A stretch of 46,422 nucleotides of DNA from Apostichopus parvimensis (taxonomy: Eukaryota; Echinodermata; Holothuroidea; Aspidochirotida; Stichopodidae), in NCBI GenBank assembly GCA_000934455.1, contig KN894781.1, positions 1 to 46,422 of the forward strand. The letters are read 5' to 3'. Under the pieces are notes generated by a model. That model had not been told where the DNA came from, made no database searches, and saw nothing but the letters and a program-made list of their open reading frames with translations. Shown one piece after another: positions 45,601 to 46,422 of this stretch. Position 1 is the stretch's first letter. Each line of letters opens with the position of its first letter. Both the position numbers and the translations under genes were made by a program.

Positions 45601-46422
45601 CTAAAGATGACAAAGAGAATGTAACAATGTCTGATAAGGGGGAACCCACTTCCACTTCTTCAACTAAAGTCTCACAAAAGAAAGAAAAAACTGCAAAGGA
45701 AAGCAAGTCTCCTCCTTCAAAAAAAGGTTCCAAAAAGAAAAAGAAGAAAAAATCTCTTGAGAAGAAGAGAAATCAGATGATTGTGAATGAGGACAACCAT
45801 GAGATAAATAGCTCTGAGTCCAAGTCCTCTGTATCAAGAAAGAAACATAAGAAGGAAAAACAGGAAGATTCAGAAGACATCAAGACATTGAAGGCAAAGA
45901 ACCAATTGCCTTCCACTTCCCCAGACAGAAAAGACCATGATAAGAAATCATTAAGAAAAGAGGAGAAACATTTGAAATCGTCTGTGAAAGATAATGAAGA
46001 TGTTGATGATAATTCAGAGGTCAGAAAGCCGAATCACAGCCCAGAAATTAGCAAGCAGAGTGATTCACCTGAATTGAAGGAGCAACTTCCTGAAGTAGAC
46101 TCAAAGATCAAAACAAACAAAAGAAAAAGTAGGAAGTCATCCGATACACCATCCCGTAGGGAACAATCACCGGTTGCAACAAAGCACAAAGAATCTTTCA
46201 AAGAGAAACAACATTCAGCAAAATCTCCTTCAAGGTCTTTGTCCCCTAAAGGGAAAAAATCGAGAAAGCAGGATGATGAAGACAGAAAACAAGATTTGCA
46301 GTATTCGTCAGCAGAAGAGAAGAAGTCTTCATCAAGGAAGAGACGAAAGGGAGACTCTCATTCTTCTGTCGACCACTTAGATGATTCTTTAGACAAGCTT
46401 GAAACAAAAGAGAAAGAAAAAG
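33416..46422 (+). CDS. TTC14: TTC14, S1 + TPR protein with very long Lys/Ser-rich tail (3' end outside window)
   Basis: Join 33416-33672, 35334-35844, 37203-37393, 38135-38206, 39011-39130, 39487-39609, 41110-41212, 42780-46422 (open) gives at least 1673 aa; human TTC14 is 770. The vertebrate protein's role is poorly known; its S1 domain points to RNA or ribonucleoprotein binding. Seen: a conserved N-terminal helix region, [12 protein letters not shown] at about 137-148, an S1 domain at about 161-246 starting [19 protein letters not shown], the family block [14 protein letters not shown], three TPRs at about 344-459 ([58 protein letters not shown]), then a huge tail of KKRKK clusters, acidic stretches and three poly-Ser blocks. 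Start: the first ATG in the open frame; a second ATG follows at once. A splice acceptor at 33257 suggests a further 5' UTR exon. Confidence 0.93.
33673..35333 (+). other. TTC14 intron 1
   Basis: No gene. G-rich sense-strand tracts occur near 34003-34030, 34464-34475 and 34742-34785; short open frames are spurious. Confidence 0.8.
35334..35844 (+). CDS. TTC14: TTC14 exon 2, S1 RNA-binding domain
   Basis: Encodes [14 protein letters not shown], the [12 protein letters not shown] block and the whole S1-type OB fold ([18 protein letters not shown] to KVIISLKNG). The acceptor is TTGAAG and the donor is GTAAGT, phase 0 at the end. Confidence 0.93.
35845..37202 (+). other. TTC14 intron 2
   Basis: Nothing recognised. 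Confidence 0.8.
37203..37393 (+). CDS. TTC14: TTC14 exon 3
   Basis: Encodes [16 protein letters not shown] and [16 protein letters not shown], the TTC14-specific block between S1 and TPRs. The acceptor is CCTATAG and the donor is GTATGT, phase 2. Confidence 0.93.
37394..38134 (+). other. TTC14 intron 3
   Basis: Nothing recognised; AT-rich. Confidence 0.8.
38135..38206 (+). CDS. TTC14: TTC14 exon 4
   Basis: Encodes [20 protein letters not shown], matching the conserved RKKQS-WA region just before the TPRs. The acceptor is TCTACAG and the donor is GTTAGT. Confidence 0.9.
38207..39010 (+). other. TTC14 intron 4
   Basis: No gene; a short G-rich run lies at about 38662-38682. Confidence 0.8.
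39011..39130 (+). CDS. TTC14: TTC14 exon 5, TPR 1
   Basis: Encodes [20 protein letters not shown] and [11 protein letters not shown], a canonical TPR. The acceptor is CTGTTAG and the donor is GTAAGT. Confidence 0.93.
39131..39486 (+). other. TTC14 intron 5
   Basis: No gene; a C-run followed by an A-rich stretch lies at about 39322-39352. Confidence 0.8.
39487..39609 (+). CDS. TTC14: TTC14 exon 6, TPR 2
   Basis: Encodes [20 protein letters not shown] and [13 protein letters not shown]. The acceptor is TTGGCAG and the donor is GTGAGT, phase 2. Confidence 0.93.
39610..41109 (+). other. TTC14 intron 6
   Basis: Contains the MITE candidate at about 40253-40737; otherwise AT-rich and non-coding. 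Confidence 0.75.
40253..40737. mobile_element. MITE candidate with imperfect TIRs and TTA flanks
   Basis: The left end reads AAGGGGACACAGACCCAATC and ATCAT; read inward, the right end is GGAGACACAAATCCAGCC and ATCAT, so about 25 bp of imperfect inverted repeat. TTA lies outside both ends (40250-40252, 40738-40740), a possible 3-bp target duplication. No coding capacity. Confidence 0.5.
41110..41212 (+). CDS. TTC14: TTC14 exon 7, TPR 3
   Basis: Encodes [20 protein letters not shown], the third TPR. The acceptor is TATTTCAG and the donor is GTGAGC, ending in phase 0. Confidence 0.92.
41213..42779 (+). other. TTC14 intron 7
   Basis: Holds the TAA-flanked MITE; the rest is AT-rich with no exon I could fit between TPR 3 and the tail. 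Confidence 0.75.
41797..42156. mobile_element. Long-TIR MITE, PIF/Harbinger-like, 360 bp
   Basis: About 42-bp terminal inverted repeats at roughly 79% identity: GGGAAGCCTCGCAAATCTCA from the left, GGGGAGCCTTGCAAATCTAA reading inward from the right. Flanked by TAA on both sides (41794-41796 and 42157-42159), the 3-bp TWA-type duplication of PIF/Harbinger transposons. No open frame of note. Confidence 0.75.
42780..46422 (+). CDS. TTC14: TTC14 exon 8, >1214-codon Lys/Ser/Glu-rich tail, open at window edge
   Basis: I read this frame codon by codon for 3643 bases and found no stop. The acceptor is CTTTAG ending at 42779, in phase with exon 7. It begins [20 protein letters not shown], then KKRKK-type basic clusters (possible nuclear localisation signals). 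Three poly-Ser blocks lie at about 43468-43552, 44881-44985 and 45055-45130, each preceded by Arg/Lys clusters, in an SR-like style, with SPS(P/R)-type sites. Predicted to be disordered and heavily phosphorylated (inference). Confidence 0.88.

Noticed and set aside
43037..45733. Long - strand open frames (260 aa, 143 aa, 172 aa) opposite the TTC14 tail
   Set aside because: Mirror images of A/G-rich codons: Lys/Glu/Ser codons on the + strand rarely give stops on the other strand. The + frame is continuous with conserved exons; the - frames have no family features.

Overview
The window is eukaryotic, from an invertebrate animal. It has long AT-rich introns with clean GT/AG boundaries, AATAAA signals, microsatellites, non-autonomous DNA transposons and a truncated LINE. 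The texture of the non-coding DNA and the gene repertoire fit a deuterostome such as an echinoderm. That placement is an inference with moderate to low confidence. There is no operon, phage, CRISPR or bacterial defence locus.

Three protein-coding genes lie head to tail on the + strand; I found no convincing gene on the - strand. (1) 3881-7770: a complete 4-exon SLC19-family thiamine/folate transporter of 497 aa. (2) 11502-29304: a complete 13-exon GCC2 (GCC185) golgin of 1644 aa, almost entirely coiled coil, ending in a GRIP domain. (3) 33416 to the right edge: TTC14, with an S1 RNA-binding domain and three TPRs. It ends in a Lys/Ser/Glu-rich last exon that is open for at least 3643 nt and runs off the window, so the protein is at least 1673 aa. 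All exon boundaries were joined by eye, and every reading-frame phase closes. The three genes do not form a functional pathway: membrane vitamin transport, trans-Golgi vesicle tethering, and a nuclear/RNA-related protein.

Non-coding layout: 1-3843 is upstream DNA and a probable 5' UTR intron; 7771-11465 and 29305-33257 are intergenic, including UTRs. Introns carry an 8-bp-TSD hAT-like element (21543-22182), a TAA-TSD long-TIR MITE (41797-42156), another TTA-flanked MITE candidate (about 40253-40737), and a LINE 3' end nested in an older TIR element (about 26930-27740). A 50-N gap (16121-16170) sits in GCC2, flanked by an unmerged 414-bp contig overlap that duplicates the start of an exon.

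Most worth a second look: the very large low-complexity TTC14 tail, a tandem duplication that creates a decoy copy of the GRIP-exon splice acceptor, a near-identical triple 24-residue repeat in the golgin coiled coil, and the assembly artefacts around 13.4-14.3 kb and 16.1 kb. I did not find a previously undescribed biological system.
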